Shown: piece by piece, positions 34,490-43,301 of the stretch
Layout of the letters: each line of letters opens with the position of its first letter
How positions within the stretch are numbered: position 1 is the first letter of the stretch
DNA from: an uncultured Treponema sp.
GTDB lineage: Bacteria > Spirochaetota > Spirochaetia > Treponematales > Treponemataceae
Direction: 5' to 3'
Assembly (NCBI GenBank): GCA_947166355.1
Contig: CAMVDX010000001.1
Span: forward strand, 62,001-126,000
Length of the DNA: 64,000 bases
Position numbers and translations under genes: made by a program
The notes under the pieces: generated by a model
Database searches by the model: none
What the model was told of the DNA's origin: nothing
Seen by the model: only the letters and a program-made list of their open reading frames with translations

Positions 34490-34587
34490 CCGGTGGTTGA
34501 GTAGGCACAAAGTGCCGTATCGAAACCACCATATGAGCCGAGATCCGCGGTGGTTTCGATACGCCCTTCAGGCTACTCAACCACCGT
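34490..34587. repeat. F-family palindromic repeat pair
   Basis: Two F units in opposite orientation, CCGGTGGTTGAGTAGGC...TATCGAAACCACC and GGTGGTTTCGATACGCC...CTACTCAACCACCG, lie between murD and the tRNA terminator. Confidence 0.8.
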
Positions 34588-34592
34588 AAAAA

Positions 34593-34620
34593 AAAGCCTC
34601 CCTGTTTCCAGAGAGGCTTT
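34593..34620 (-). terminator. Terminator of tRNA-Leu
   Basis: On the minus strand AAAGCCTC-TCTGG...CAGGGAGGCTTT forms a stem followed by eight T residues, directly after the tRNA gene. Confidence 0.8.
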
Positions 34621-34622
34621 CC

Positions 34623-34708
34623 TGCCGGGAACCGGGGTCGAACCGGCACGCTGATTGCTCAGCACAGGATTTTAAGTCCTGGGCGTCTACCAGTTCCGCC
34701 ATCCCGGC
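34623..34708 (-). tRNA. tRNA-Leu (anticodon UAA)
   Basis: On the minus strand the 86-base gene has a 7-bp acceptor stem (GCCGGGA with TCCCGGC), a D-arm (GGCGGAACTGGTAGACGCC), an anticodon stem AGGAC/ATCCT region with loop CTTAAAA giving anticodon TAA, a long variable arm (TGCTGAGCAATCAGC) as expected of a class II tRNA, and a T-arm GCCGGTTCGACCCCGGT. The discriminator base is A and CCA is not encoded. A terminator follows. Confidence 0.95.
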
Positions 34709-34763
34709 AAGTAACCATATAATATAAGAAAAATGGGATATTTTCAAGACGGGTAGATTTTAT

Positions 34764-34769
34764 TATAAT
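34764..34769 (+). promoter_or_regulatory. -10 element before the small export protein gene
   Basis: TATAAT ends 6 bases before the ATG at 34776; TTTTCA at 34741-34746 is a weak -35 at 17 bases. No ribosome binding site is visible. Confidence 0.5.
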
Positions 34770-34775
34770 TGACTT

Positions 34776-35258
34776 ATGCTAAAAAATTATTTTTGGATTT
34801 TCTTTATTTCTATGATTCCGTTGATTGAGCTTCGTGGTGCTATTCCGGTTTCTCAGGCTATGCAGCTGCCAGTCATTCCTTCATTTATTGTATGTATCAT
34901 CGCTAATATGATTCCTGTTCCATTTATTTATCTCTTTGCGCGTAAGGTTCTTGAATGGGGTCAGGATAAAAAATATATCGGTAAAATCTTCTCCTTCTGT
35001 CTTGTAAGGGGCAGGGCCGCTGGTGAAAAAATGCAGGCTAAAGCCGGCAGGGGAATCTTTATTGCTCTTCTGCTTTTTGTTGGAATTCCGCTGCCGGGAA
35101 CAGGTGCCTGGACAGGAACTCTGGCAGCCAGTCTTCTTGAATTGAAATTCCGTGACACTGTAATTGCTGTTATGCTTGGAGTTTTACTTGCCGGCCTTAT
35201 TATGATGGCGGGCAGTCTTGGTTTGTTTACAGCACTCTTTGCTGCGATAGGAAAATAA
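34776..35258 (+). CDS. Small multidrug export family membrane protein
   Basis: The 160-residue protein has about four membrane segments and matches the small multidrug-export family (PF06695-like): ISMIPLIELRGAIPVSQAMQLP near the N-terminus is its signature, followed by a basic cytoplasmic loop (ARKVLEWGQDKKYIGK) and LLFVGIPLPGTGAWTGTLAA. The transported compound is unknown and the export role rests only on the family name. The AEC transporter gene starts two bases after its stop, so the two are co-transcribed. Confidence 0.85.
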   Translation: MLKNYFWIFFISMIPLIELRGAIPVSQAMQLPVIPSFIVCIIANMIPVPFIYLFARKVLEWGQDKKYIGKIFSFCLVRGRAAGEKMQAKAGRGIFIALLLFVGIPLPGTGAWTGTLAASLLELKFRDTVIAVMLGVLLAGLIMMAGSLGLFTALFAAIGK

Positions 35259-35259
35259 T

Positions 35260-36177
35260 ATGTACATTCTCGTTGTGAAACAGCTGGTCACAATGTTTTT
35301 GATTGCGCTGGCTGGCTTTATTTTTGCCAGGATTTTTAAGGTTGAAGAATCACAGCAAAAGTTTATAAGCAAGCTGCTTTTATATTTGATTAATCCCTTC
35401 ATGGTTGTGAAATCCTTTAATCTGCAATTCGATGCTGACAAACTTGTGCAGCTTGGTTTTGTTTTTGTGATTTCATTAGTCATCCACGGAATAATGATTC
35501 TGATTGGATTTTTCTCGAGTAAAGAACAGGTAGACCGTCTTGCAATCTGCTTTACTAACTGCGGCTTCATAGGTATTCCTTTGATTCGCGGTGTTTTTGG
35601 TGATGAAGGTGTTTTTTATCTGATGGGATATCTGGTTGTATTTAATGTTACAATCTGGACTTACGGCTACTACATAATGAGTGGTTCCATTAATCTGAAG
35701 AAAATCATCACAAATCCAAATATCATTGCTGTATTGCTGGGAATTGCTGTTTTCTGCAGCCCATGGACGCTGCCGGAATTTATTGCCCGCCCGGTTACAA
35801 TGATAGGTGATCTAAACACAGCTGTCAGTATGATTCTGATTGGTATTCTTCTTGCAAACTTTAAGCCTGCAGACGGAAAACTTTATGCCGTGAAAATTGC
35901 AAAGGTAAGTTTGTTCCGACATATAATTTGCGCACTTGTGAATATCGGGGTGCTGTATATTGTATGGAAGCTTTTTCCGAATATGCCGGACTGCCGCATT
36001 CTGCTTTTTGTAGTTTTGATTTGTTCCATGTGTCCGGCAGCGACTACAATCCCGGGTTTTGCCGTTCTGTTCAATCACGATGAAACTTATGCCAGTTTGA
36101 TTATTTCTTTTACAAGCGTACTTTGCATGATTTTCCTTCCAAGCTTTGTTGCGCTGGCAGAACTTGTGATTAAATAG
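35260..36177 (+). CDS. AEC family (auxin efflux carrier-like) transporter
   Basis: The 305-residue protein has ten predicted membrane segments in two five-helix repeats and family segments such as LLYLINPFMVVKSFN, TNCGFIGIPLIRGVFGDEGVFYL and MCPAATTIPGFAVLFN. AEC carriers in bacteria move organic acids such as malate or malonate; the substrate here is unknown. It follows the small multidrug-export gene by one base and is the last gene of that unit. Confidence 0.9.
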   Translation: MYILVVKQLVTMFLIALAGFIFARIFKVEESQQKFISKLLLYLINPFMVVKSFNLQFDADKLVQLGFVFVISLVIHGIMILIGFFSSKEQVDRLAICFTNCGFIGIPLIRGVFGDEGVFYLMGYLVVFNVTIWTYGYYIMSGSINLKKIITNPNIIAVLLGIAVFCSPWTLPEFIARPVTMIGDLNTAVSMILIGILLANFKPADGKLYAVKIAKVSLFRHIICALVNIGVLYIVWKLFPNMPDCRILLFVVLICSMCPAATTIPGFAVLFNHDETYASLIISFTSVLCMIFLPSFVALAELVIK

Positions 36178-36255
36178 GGGCGTTGCGGGGGCGAAGCCCC
36201 TGCTGGAGAGGGTAGCCCGCAACGAAGTGCGGACGAGGGGGAGACTTCCCCCTTA
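36177..36255. repeat. E-family structured repeat, copy 1
   Basis: GGGGCGTTGCGGG pairs in part with CCCGCAACG, with the hairpin GGGGCGAAGCCCC inside, and the unit ends in a GGGGGAGACTTCCCCC hairpin. The same start and end flank copy 2 at 55394-55480, while the middle differs. Confidence 0.75.
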
Positions 36256-36265
36256 TATAATGATA

Positions 36266-36294
36266 TTGAAAAAAAAACGTTTTCATTATATTCT
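36266..36294 (+). promoter_or_regulatory. Promoter of pfkA with a LacI-like core site
   Basis: TTGAAA (36266-36271), 17 bases, TATTCT (36289-36294). The spacer contains AAAACGTTTTC (36274-36284), the core of the LacI-type operators at 6481, 7816 and 7860. Confidence 0.55.
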
Positions 36295-36320
36295 ATTATA
36301 TCTATTTTTTGAGGTGTGTT

Positions 36321-37727
36321 ATGGCAGAAGAGAAATTTGATTTTACTATAGACAATTTGGGACCTTGTACTATTCCGTCTCCAATTAAGCTTTCTACAGT
36401 ACATGGAGATTATACTGCAAATTACGTGAGTGATGATTCTTATGTTCTCGCTAATGTAAATGTTTTTGATAAAACAAAGCCGGTTGTTCTTGATTCTTCA
36501 AATCTTATGGAAAAGGCTGGCCCTCGCGAGAAGATTTATTTTGACCCTACTCACGCTAAGGCTGGAATCTGTACTTGTGGTGGTCTTTGCCCTGGCTTGA
36601 ATGACGTTATTCGTGCCATTGTACGCTGCCTTAACACTCGTTATGGAGTAAAGACTGTAAAAGGATATCAGTTTGGTTTCCGTGGTTTCTTCCCTGAAAG
36701 CGGATACGAACCTATTGAACTTGATCGTTATCTTATTGATGAAATCCACAAGATTGGTGGAACATATCTTGGAACAAGCCGTGGTGGTGGACAGCGTGTT
36801 AGCGAAATCGTAGACTGCCTTGAGCGCGACGGAATCAACATGCTTTTTATTCTTGGCGGTGATGGTACTCAGCGCGGCTCTTATGATATTGCCTGTGAAG
36901 TTGAAAAGCGCGGTCTTAAGTGTGCTGTTGTTGGAGTTCCAAAAACTGTAGATAACGACCTTATGTTTATTGACCGCTCATTTGGTTTTGAAACAGCTGT
37001 TCAGCGCGCAAAAGAAACTGTTGCTGCTGTTCACATGGAAGCATCTTCACAGATTAACGGTATTGGTCTTGTAAAGCTTATGGGCCGCGAGGCTGGCTTT
37101 ATTGCCGCTGCAGCAGCTCTTTCAAGTCACGAAACAAACTTCTGTCTTATTCCTGAAGTTCCATTTGAAATGGAAGGTGAAAACGGCTTCCTGGCTTGTC
37201 TTGAGCGCCGTCTTGCAAAACGTGGTCACGCTGTAATCGTTGTATCTGAAGGTGCTGGTCAGGATTTGCTTGAGAGTACAGGTGCAACTGATGCTTCTGG
37301 AAACAAAAAGCTTTCTGATATTGGTGTATTCCTGAAGAGCGAAATTGAAAAGTACTTCAAGGCTAAGAATATCGAAATCAATCTTAAATATATTGATCCT
37401 TCATATCAGGTTCGCGCAAGCGTTACTACTGCAAGCGATTCTATTTACTGTGAGCGTCTTGGTAACAATGCGGTTCACGCTGCTATGGCCGGAAAAACAA
37501 AGTGTGTAATTGGTCTTGTTCACGACAAGTTCGTTCACCTTCCAATCAAGGCTGTAACTGCTCATCGTAATGCTGTTGACCCTGAGGGTTCTCTCTGGCG
37601 TGATACTCTTGATGCTACTGGTCAGCCAATCCTTATGGTAAATGATATGGAAAAGGCTCAGGCTAAGATGGCTGCGGCAGTTGCCGGTGCTAAGAGCAAG
37701 CCTAGTGAGCAGAAGAAAAACAAGTAA
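36321..37727 (+). CDS. pfkA: 6-phosphofructokinase, long clade-X type
   Basis: The 468-residue enzyme phosphorylates fructose 6-phosphate in glycolysis. The donor-binding motif [16 protein letters not shown] has Gly where PPi-dependent enzymes have Asp, pointing to ATP as donor, while [12 protein letters not shown] has the Lys found in clade-X and PPi-type enzymes. The catalytic region [15 protein letters not shown] follows. Length (about 470 rather than 320) and the N-terminal extension fit the clade seen in spirochaetes, trypanosomes and plants. ATG at 36321 has GAGGTG upstream. Donor choice should be taken as probable. A multi-tier terminator-like element follows. Confidence 0.92.
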   Translation: MAEEKFDFTIDNLGPCTIPSPIKLSTVHGDYTANYVSDDSYVLANVNVFDKTKPVVLDSSNLMEKAGPREKIYFDPTHAKAGICTCGGLCPGLNDVIRAIVRCLNTRYGVKTVKGYQFGFRGFFPESGYEPIELDRYLIDEIHKIGGTYLGTSRGGGQRVSEIVDCLERDGINMLFILGGDGTQRGSYDIACEVEKRGLKCAVVGVPKTVDNDLMFIDRSFGFETAVQRAKETVAAVHMEASSQINGIGLVKLMGREAGFIAAAAALSSHETNFCLIPEVPFEMEGENGFLACLERRLAKRGHAVIVVSEGAGQDLLESTGATDASGNKKLSDIGVFLKSEIEKYFKAKNIEINLKYIDPSYQVRASVTTASDSIYCERLGNNAVHAAMAGKTKCVIGLVHDKFVHLPIKAVTAHRNAVDPEGSLWRDTLDATGQPILMVNDMEKAQAKMAAAVAGAKSKPSEQKKNK

Positions 37728-37735
37728 GTGAACTC

Positions 37736-37907
37736 TGAAAAATCTTAGAGGCTTGCACTGCGACAGAAGAAAGGTGCTCGCTTCACGTTTTTAGGTAAAA
37801 ATCCTTCATTTTTGCAAGCCAAAATGAAGGATTTTTTTTGTGGCTAAGCGCCAAAGACGTTCAGAGGCACCTTTCTTCTGTCTCCGTTCCGCCTCTAAGA
37901 TTTTTCA
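37736..37907. terminator. Three-tier nested palindrome containing the pfkA terminator
   Basis: Outer arms TGAAAAATCTTAGAGGC (37736-37752)/complement (37891-37907), middle arms GACAGAAGAAAGGTGC (37762-37777)/complement (37867-37882), and an inner 16-bp hairpin (37797-37812 with 37821-37836) followed by a run of eight T. The inner hairpin is a strong terminator; the outer tiers are not explained by termination. Confidence 0.8.
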
Positions 37908-38007
37908 AATCAGCGTTAATTTTCTGTTCACTGGGCTTGCGCTGCTTTTGCCATATTAAGAAAAATCCTTTATCGTTAAAAATTCAATACAGTGCTATTC
38001 TTATACT

Positions 38008-39105
38008 ATGAAAAGTATACTGGAAGAGTTCGGTTATTCGAAATTTGATATTGAAAACCGTGTGATTGAATGTTGGAATAATATTTTTGACCAGAAAAAT
38101 CCTAATCATTTTTATTTTGAAGCTGAAGATAATACCGGCTATATGGAAGATACGGGTAATGATGATGCCCGTACAGAAGGTATGTCTTATGGCATGATGA
38201 TGGCTGTTCAGATGAACCGAAAGGATATTTTTGACCGCATCTGGAAATGGGCAAAAAAGAATATGTATATGGAAGATGGCCCGAATGCAGGATATTTCTG
38301 TTGGTCTAATAAGCCTGATGGAACAAAAAACGCCGAAGGACCTGCTCCTGATGGTGAAGAATACTTTGCCATGGCTCTTTTCTTTGCAGCTCAACGCTGG
38401 GGTAATGGAGAAGGCATTTTTAATTATACTGAACAGGGATGTGAGATTCTCCGCATTGCTATTCACAGCGATAATAAAATGTGGTTTGAAGAAAATCATC
38501 ATATCCGCTTTGTTCCGAATTGTCCTTTTACAGATCCTTCTTATCATCTGCCGCATTTTTATGAGCTTTTTGCAAAGTATGCAGATCCGGATGATGCCGA
38601 TTACTGGAAGTCTGCTGCTAAGGCAAGCCGTAAATATCTGTTAAAAGCCTGTCACCCTGAAACAGGTCTCGCATCTGAATATGCAAATGATGAAGGCGAG
38701 CCGCTTCCTCCAAAATATCATGGAACTTTCTTTAGTGATTCTTATCGTGTTGCCGCAAATATTGGTCTTGATGCACTGTGGTTTGGCGGTAATTCGGGGC
38801 TTTCAAAAATTGCGTTAAATATTATAAATTTCTTTGATGGCAAGGAAGCCGATGACCTTAAGGATTATCTTATTGATGGAACCGAATTGAAGAAAAATGC
38901 GCGTCATCCGATTGGTCTTATTGCTACTGTGGCAGAGGCTGCGGCGGCTGTTAAACTTGAAGATGGTGAAGCTCGGGCCGCTGCGGAACGTGCCGTGCGC
39001 CGCTTCTGGGATACTCCTATGCGAACAGGCCGCCGCCGCTATTACGATAATTGTCTCTACTTTTTTGCAATTTTAGCCTTGAGTGGCCATTATGTAGTAT
39101 ACTAG
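38008..39105 (+). CDS. GH8 reducing-end xylose-releasing exo-oligoxylanase-like
   Basis: The 365-residue protein matches the GH8 Rex enzymes that remove xylose from the reducing end of xylo-oligosaccharides. The general-acid glutamate lies in DARTEGMSYGMMMAVQ near residue 58, followed by the aromatic-rich (alpha/alpha)6-barrel segments (WKWAKKNMYMEDGPNAGYFCWSN; PAPDGEEYFAMALFFAAQRWGNGEG). No signal peptide is present, so it acts on imported oligosaccharides in the cytoplasm. The neighbour encodes GH115, another xylan-side-chain enzyme. An exact substrate cannot be proved from sequence. Confidence 0.9.
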   Translation: MKSILEEFGYSKFDIENRVIECWNNIFDQKNPNHFYFEAEDNTGYMEDTGNDDARTEGMSYGMMMAVQMNRKDIFDRIWKWAKKNMYMEDGPNAGYFCWSNKPDGTKNAEGPAPDGEEYFAMALFFAAQRWGNGEGIFNYTEQGCEILRIAIHSDNKMWFEENHHIRFVPNCPFTDPSYHLPHFYELFAKYADPDDADYWKSAAKASRKYLLKACHPETGLASEYANDEGEPLPPKYHGTFFSDSYRVAANIGLDALWFGGNSGLSKIALNIINFFDGKEADDLKDYLIDGTELKKNARHPIGLIATVAEAAAAVKLEDGEARAAAERAVRRFWDTPMRTGRRRYYDNCLYFFAILALSGHYVVY

Positions 39106-39142
39106 TGTGTAACTGTGTGATATAATTAATTTCTAAGGAGTA

Positions 39143-39175
39143 GGTGGTTGAGCTTGTCGAAACCACCTTTTTTAT
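39143..39175 (+). terminator. F-family hairpin acting as terminator after GH8
   Basis: GGTGGTT and AACCACC close a hairpin containing GAGCTTGTCGA, followed by six T residues. A repeat unit appears to be used as a terminator. Confidence 0.6.
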
Positions 39176-39220
39176 CGCTTGTCCAGTCAGACTGGATAAT
39201 TGCCGAAAGATGAGGTATTT

Positions 39221-42142
39221 ATGTTCAAAATTGATGGAAAAAATGCGTTTGTTTGTGATGAGGCTGAGTTTTCTGGAGTAAAGAAAATTGCTGATAAAGT
39301 ATGTTTTGATGTGGAAAGGGTGACGGAAAAGAGGCCATCTGTATCTTCCGGCGATATCGGCGCTGCAGGTGCTGTTCTTTTTGCAACCCTCGGAAAATCC
39401 CCTCTTGCAGAAAAACTTGCAGAACTCGGCGGTGTAACAGCTGAAGTCTCAAAAATCACTGGCAAGCGCGAATGTTACGTTTTCGCAGTCCGCTCAGATA
39501 AAATCATCATAATTGGTAGTGACAAGCGCGGTACAATTTACGGACTTTTCCATCTTTCTGAACTCATGGGCGTTTCTCCTCTTGTAGACTGGTGCGGAGT
39601 TTTACCGGCTCACCGCGACACCGTTGAGCTCGAAGAAGGTGTAACTGTAACAAAAGAGCCTTCTGTTCGCTTCCGCGGCTTCTTTATTAATGACGAATGG
39701 CCTGCATACGGCAACTTTACAAATCACAACTTTGGCGGCTTTAATGCTAAAATGTACGAGCATGTTTTTGAGCTTCTTCTCCGTCTTAAGGGAAACTATC
39801 TCTGGCCTGCAATGTGGTCTGCTCAGTTCAGTCTGGACGGTCCGGGACTTGCAAATGCAGAGCTTGCAGATGAGCTTGGTGTAGTTATGGGAGCCAGCCA
39901 CCATGAGCCATGCTGCCGTAACGGCGAGGAATACCGCTATGTTCGTGGACCTGGTTCTATTTACGGGGATGCCTGGAACTTCTGGAAAAACCGCGAAGGT
40001 ATTACAAAGTTCTGGGAAGACGGACTCAAGCGCAACGGCAAGTTTGAAAATGTAATCACAGTTGGTATGCGAGGAGAGGCAGATACAGCCATCATGCAGA
40101 ACGCTACTCTGGCCGACAACATAAACCTGCTGCGAGATGTTCTTAAAACTCAGAACCGCCTTATCCGTGAAAATGTAAATCAGGATCTGGAAAAGGTTCC
40201 TCGAATGCTTGCCCTCTACAAAGAGGTTGAACCATATTTCTACGGCGACAAGCACACAAAGGGGCTCATGGGTGACCCAGAACTGGAAGGCGTAACCCTC
40301 ATGCTCTGCGACGATAATCACGGAAACCTCCGTACTGTTCCAACCGAGGCTATGAGAAATCACAAAGGCGGCTATGGTATGTACTATCATTTTGATTATC
40401 ACGGATGGCCTTACAGCTACGAGTGGCTCAATACAAACTATCTGCCAAAGGCTCGCGAGCAGATGTCTGCTGCCTATGAGTTTGGTATCCGCGACCTCTG
40501 GATTGTAAATGTTGGTGATATTCTTACAAACGAGTTTCCGCTTTCTTACTTCCTTAATCTTGCTTACGATTATGAAAAATATAATTCTGATACTAAGGCT
40601 TATTCTGATGCATGGTTTGCGGCAGCCTTCCCTTACTTTACCGCTGAGCAGCAGAAAGAGGTTTCTGATATCGTTTACGAATCAAATAAAATCACAAGCA
40701 TGTGTCGTACAGAAGCTCTTAAGCCTGATACCTTTCATCCGGTAAACTTTGGTGAAGCTGATTATATTATCAGCCGTGCAAAGGCTTTGATTGAGCGCAC
40801 AAAGGCTCTCCGTGCGCTTGTTCCAGCAGAGCAGGAGCCCGGCTTCTTCAGTCAGGTATATCTGCCGGTTGTGGGAACAATGAATGTTGAACTCATGCAG
40901 CTTTACAGTGGAAAGAACCGCTGGTTTGCAAGTCACAACGCCCTTGTTGCCAATGTTTATGCAGACAAGGTTCGCGAGTGCGTAAAGGCGGATAAAGAGC
41001 TTGTTGATGAATGTGATAAGGTAGGCGGTGGCCGCTTCTTTGGAATGGCCTGGTCTGAGCACTTTGGTTTTAATAACTGGTGTGAAGCTGCTAACTCATA
41101 TCCGGTTTATGCTTATGTTGAGCCAACCCGTAAAAAGCGCAATATCTTCTGGATTGATGGAAATGAGTTCACAACTACAGGACAGGACTGGACTGTACGT
41201 GACCTTTATCTTGATGCCTTTAAAAATCCTGACTGTACAGAAGCCCGCATAAAGCTTGCAAACTGCAATGAGCCTGGCTGCGAATATACTGTAACTCTTG
41301 GAAAATATGACAAGGAGGATTCAAAGCGCTGGCTTAATGGAAAAATCATAAAGGATGAAGAAGGACTTGGGGATAAGACAGCCTGCATCGATACAATTTT
41401 GCTTACAATTGACCGCGAAAAGCTTGCCAAAGAGGATGACAAAACAGATGTTATCACAATCTCAGGTAATGATGGTCACGGAGCAAAGATTCTTGTGAAG
41501 GTTCATATTGATGCTAACCTGCCTTGTCATGCTGAACTTGTTTCAGCATCTGGTGATGAGACCCCGAAACAAGTTCGGGGTGACAGTGAGAAGAATATTT
41601 TTGTTCAGACTACAAATTACATAAGTATTGAAGCACCGCATTTTGTGCGTTCAAGCGGTTTTGATTTGCTTGAAGGGTACGGTAAAACTTTGGGCGCGGT
41701 AAAGGCTGCGGCTACAACACAGACTTTTGCTCCCGGAGATGAGAACGCTCCTTTTGTTGAATACGCTTTTGCGCTTGATAAGAATTTTGTAGAAAAGACA
41801 GATGGACTTATGGCTTTTGACTTCTACATCAATCCGTCTAATCCGGCTTATAAAGATAACAAGCTTGAGTTTGTTGCTGAAGTAAACGGAGAGCGGATTT
41901 TGAAGGATGCAGTAGATCCTGAAAAGTTTGCAGTTGGCGACCAGCAGTTCCCTTGGGGCGAGGATATTCCGAATAATATAAGAATTGCGACTGTTTATGC
42001 GGACTGCCATGCCGGCTTGAACTCGGTAAAGCTGCGACCTGTTACACCAAACATTGTGCTTGAAAAAATCGTAATTCACGAAGCAAATAAGCCTATGCCG
42101 AAGTCTTACCTGGGGGCTCCGGAGACTTACAGAATTAAATAA
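39221..42142 (+). CDS. GH115 alpha-glucuronidase-like glycoside hydrolase with an in-frame palindromic insertion
   Basis: The 973-residue protein matches GH115 enzymes that remove 4-O-methylglucuronic acid from glucuronoxylan. The stretch FRGFFINDEWPAYGNFTNHNF...LRLKGNYLWPAMWSAQF near residues 150-205 is the hallmark. There is no signal peptide, so it works inside the cell, in line with the GH8 gene upstream. ATG at 39221 has GATGAGGT upstream; a TTG at 39200 is less likely. Residues 769-789 (CHAELVSASGDETPKQVRGD) are encoded by a 61-base palindromic repeat inserted in frame between two domains. The rest of the protein reads normally, so it is probably still functional. Confidence 0.92.
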   Translation: MFKIDGKNAFVCDEAEFSGVKKIADKVCFDVERVTEKRPSVSSGDIGAAGAVLFATLGKSPLAEKLAELGGVTAEVSKITGKRECYVFAVRSDKIIIIGSDKRGTIYGLFHLSELMGVSPLVDWCGVLPAHRDTVELEEGVTVTKEPSVRFRGFFINDEWPAYGNFTNHNFGGFNAKMYEHVFELLLRLKGNYLWPAMWSAQFSLDGPGLANAELADELGVVMGASHHEPCCRNGEEYRYVRGPGSIYGDAWNFWKNREGITKFWEDGLKRNGKFENVITVGMRGEADTAIMQNATLADNINLLRDVLKTQNRLIRENVNQDLEKVPRMLALYKEVEPYFYGDKHTKGLMGDPELEGVTLMLCDDNHGNLRTVPTEAMRNHKGGYGMYYHFDYHGWPYSYEWLNTNYLPKAREQMSAAYEFGIRDLWIVNVGDILTNEFPLSYFLNLAYDYEKYNSDTKAYSDAWFAAAFPYFTAEQQKEVSDIVYESNKITSMCRTEALKPDTFHPVNFGEADYIISRAKALIERTKALRALVPAEQEPGFFSQVYLPVVGTMNVELMQLYSGKNRWFASHNALVANVYADKVRECVKADKELVDECDKVGGGRFFGMAWSEHFGFNNWCEAANSYPVYAYVEPTRKKRNIFWIDGNEFTTTGQDWTVRDLYLDAFKNPDCTEARIKLANCNEPGCEYTVTLGKYDKEDSKRWLNGKIIKDEEGLGDKTACIDTILLTIDREKLAKEDDKTDVITISGNDGHGAKILVKVHIDANLPCHAELVSASGDETPKQVRGDSEKNIFVQTTNYISIEAPHFVRSSGFDLLEGYGKTLGAVKAAATTQTFAPGDENAPFVEYAFALDKNFVEKTDGLMAFDFYINPSNPAYKDNKLEFVAEVNGERILKDAVDPEKFAVGDQQFPWGEDIPNNIRIATVYADCHAGLNSVKLRPVTPNIVLEKIVIHEANKPMPKSYLGAPETYRIK
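41525..41585. repeat. Palindromic repeat inserted in the GH115 coding sequence
   Basis: TGTCA (41525-41529) and TGACA (41581-41585) bound two hairpins, GCTGAA/TTCAGC and CCCCGAA/TTCGGGG. The repeat is 61 bases, starts exactly at a codon and is open in the GH115 frame. A related fragment (GCTGAAACAAGTTCAGCATGACAG) is intergenic near 60851. Confidence 0.85.
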
Positions 42143-42143
42143 G

Positions 42144-42437
42144 ATGGATTGCTTCGCCTTCGGCTCGCAATGACGTACTTAGGGGCAGCGAGGCGATACG
42201 ACAAGACTTCGTCATTGCGAGGGCTGCCAAGTGGTGCGGCAAGTCTTCGTCATTGCGAGGGCAGCGAGGCGATACGACAAGACTTCGTAATTGCGAACAG
42301 CCGCCCAAGCGGTTTGGCAAGTCTTCGTCATTGCGAACAGCCGCCAAGCGGGTGCGGCAATTCAACGTCATAGCAAATAGTGGCGAGGCAACATGGTAAA
42401 GCTTCGTCATTGCGAGGAGCGAAGCGACGTGGCAATC
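42144..42437. repeat. R1-type palindromic repeat array
   Basis: Roughly eight units, each with GTCATTGCGA and a GGCAA- or GACAA-type end (for example near 42211, 42251, 42328 and 42407), fill the space between GH115 and the J-domain gene. Units vary in the middle (CAGCCGCCAAGCGG, GGCAGCGAGGCGATACG), unlike the uniform units elsewhere. No genes were seen. Confidence 0.8.
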
Positions 42438-42496
42438 TATACTTTATAACGTTTTTTTCTTGTAACTCGCCACGGATTTCATTATTTTATATATAT

Positions 42497-43087
42497 ATGA
42501 GTAACTATTACGAAATACTGGGCGTTTCGAAAAACGCAACTGCTGATGAAATCAAAAAGGCGTATAGAACGCTTGCCTTTAAATATCACCCGGATAGAAA
42601 TCAGGGAAATGCAGAGGCTGAAGAGAAGTTTAAACAGATAAGTGCCGCATATGATGTTCTGGGCGATGAAGCAAAACGCCGTCAGTATGATATGGGTTAT
42701 TCAACAGATTCATACGGCGCAGCACGCAGTCAGTCACAGCAGTACCAGCGACAGTATCAGTATACCTATTCAAATCCTTTTGGTGATGAAAATTTCTGGG
42801 AATGGTTTAATGGTGCTCAGTTCCGTTCACGAAATCAGCAGACTCAAAATACAAATCAGTATTATAATCAGTATAATTATTCAAACCGTTCCAGCGAACC
42901 TGAAACAAAGCGCGATCATCTTTCAATGCTCTTCTTAAAGGTACTGCAAACCTTTATAGGTTTTACATTCTTACGTTTTTCATGGTTTATAATACCATTC
43001 GGCCCAATCATTTGTATTGGCGTAATCGTGAATGGAATTAGCGGAGTAATCCGTTCCCTGAAGGGACTTTTTAAGCCAAGTCGTTAA
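42497..43087 (+). CDS. J-domain (DnaJ-like) protein with C-terminal membrane segments
   Basis: The 196-residue product begins with a complete J domain (residues 1-68: [55 protein letters not shown], with the HPD motif), then a Gln/Asn/Tyr-rich low-complexity linker (about residues 75-135), then two hydrophobic segments ([33 protein letters not shown]). It lacks the zinc-finger and substrate-binding domains of true DnaJ and probably recruits DnaK to the membrane. ATG at 42497 is used because upstream in-frame codons lie in repeat DNA. No ribosome binding site is visible. Confidence 0.87.
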   Translation: MSNYYEILGVSKNATADEIKKAYRTLAFKYHPDRNQGNAEAEEKFKQISAAYDVLGDEAKRRQYDMGYSTDSYGAARSQSQQYQRQYQYTYSNPFGDENFWEWFNGAQFRSRNQQTQNTNQYYNQYNYSNRSSEPETKRDHLSMLFLKVLQTFIGFTFLRFSWFIIPFGPIICIGVIVNGISGVIRSLKGLFKPSR

Positions 43088-43109
43088 TCCGCTTTATTAG
43101 GAAAAATAC

Positions 43110-43136
43110 AATCCTCCTGTGTAAAGAGGATTTTTT
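43110..43136 (+). terminator. Terminator of the J-domain gene
   Basis: AATCCTC (43110-43116) pairs with GAGGATT (43126-43132), followed by TTTT. Confidence 0.75.
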
Positions 43137-43153
43137 GTTTATTTACGGAATGT

Positions 43154-43296
43154 AAAAAAAGCGATTGTGGGACGCAGGCAAAAAGCGATAAGGGGGAACC
43201 ATCAGCGGCCGTGCGTGCGAAGCAAGCACGGGTAAGCGAAAGATGGGGGATACCTTGTCGTTTTTGCCGTCGCTGGGACCCGCAATCGCTTTTTTT
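43154..43296. repeat. Multi-tier nested palindrome
   Basis: Outer arms AAAAAAAGCGATTG (43154-43167) and CAATCGCTTTTTTT (43283-43296); middle arms GGCAAAAAGCGATAAGG (43177-43193) and CCTTGTCGTTTTTGCC (43253-43268) with one bulge and one wobble; an inner GTGCGTGC/GCAAGCAC-type hairpin. Its T-run could end tyrS only in the opposite sense. It sits between two converging genes. Confidence 0.75.
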
Positions 43297-43301
43297 AAGA
43301 T

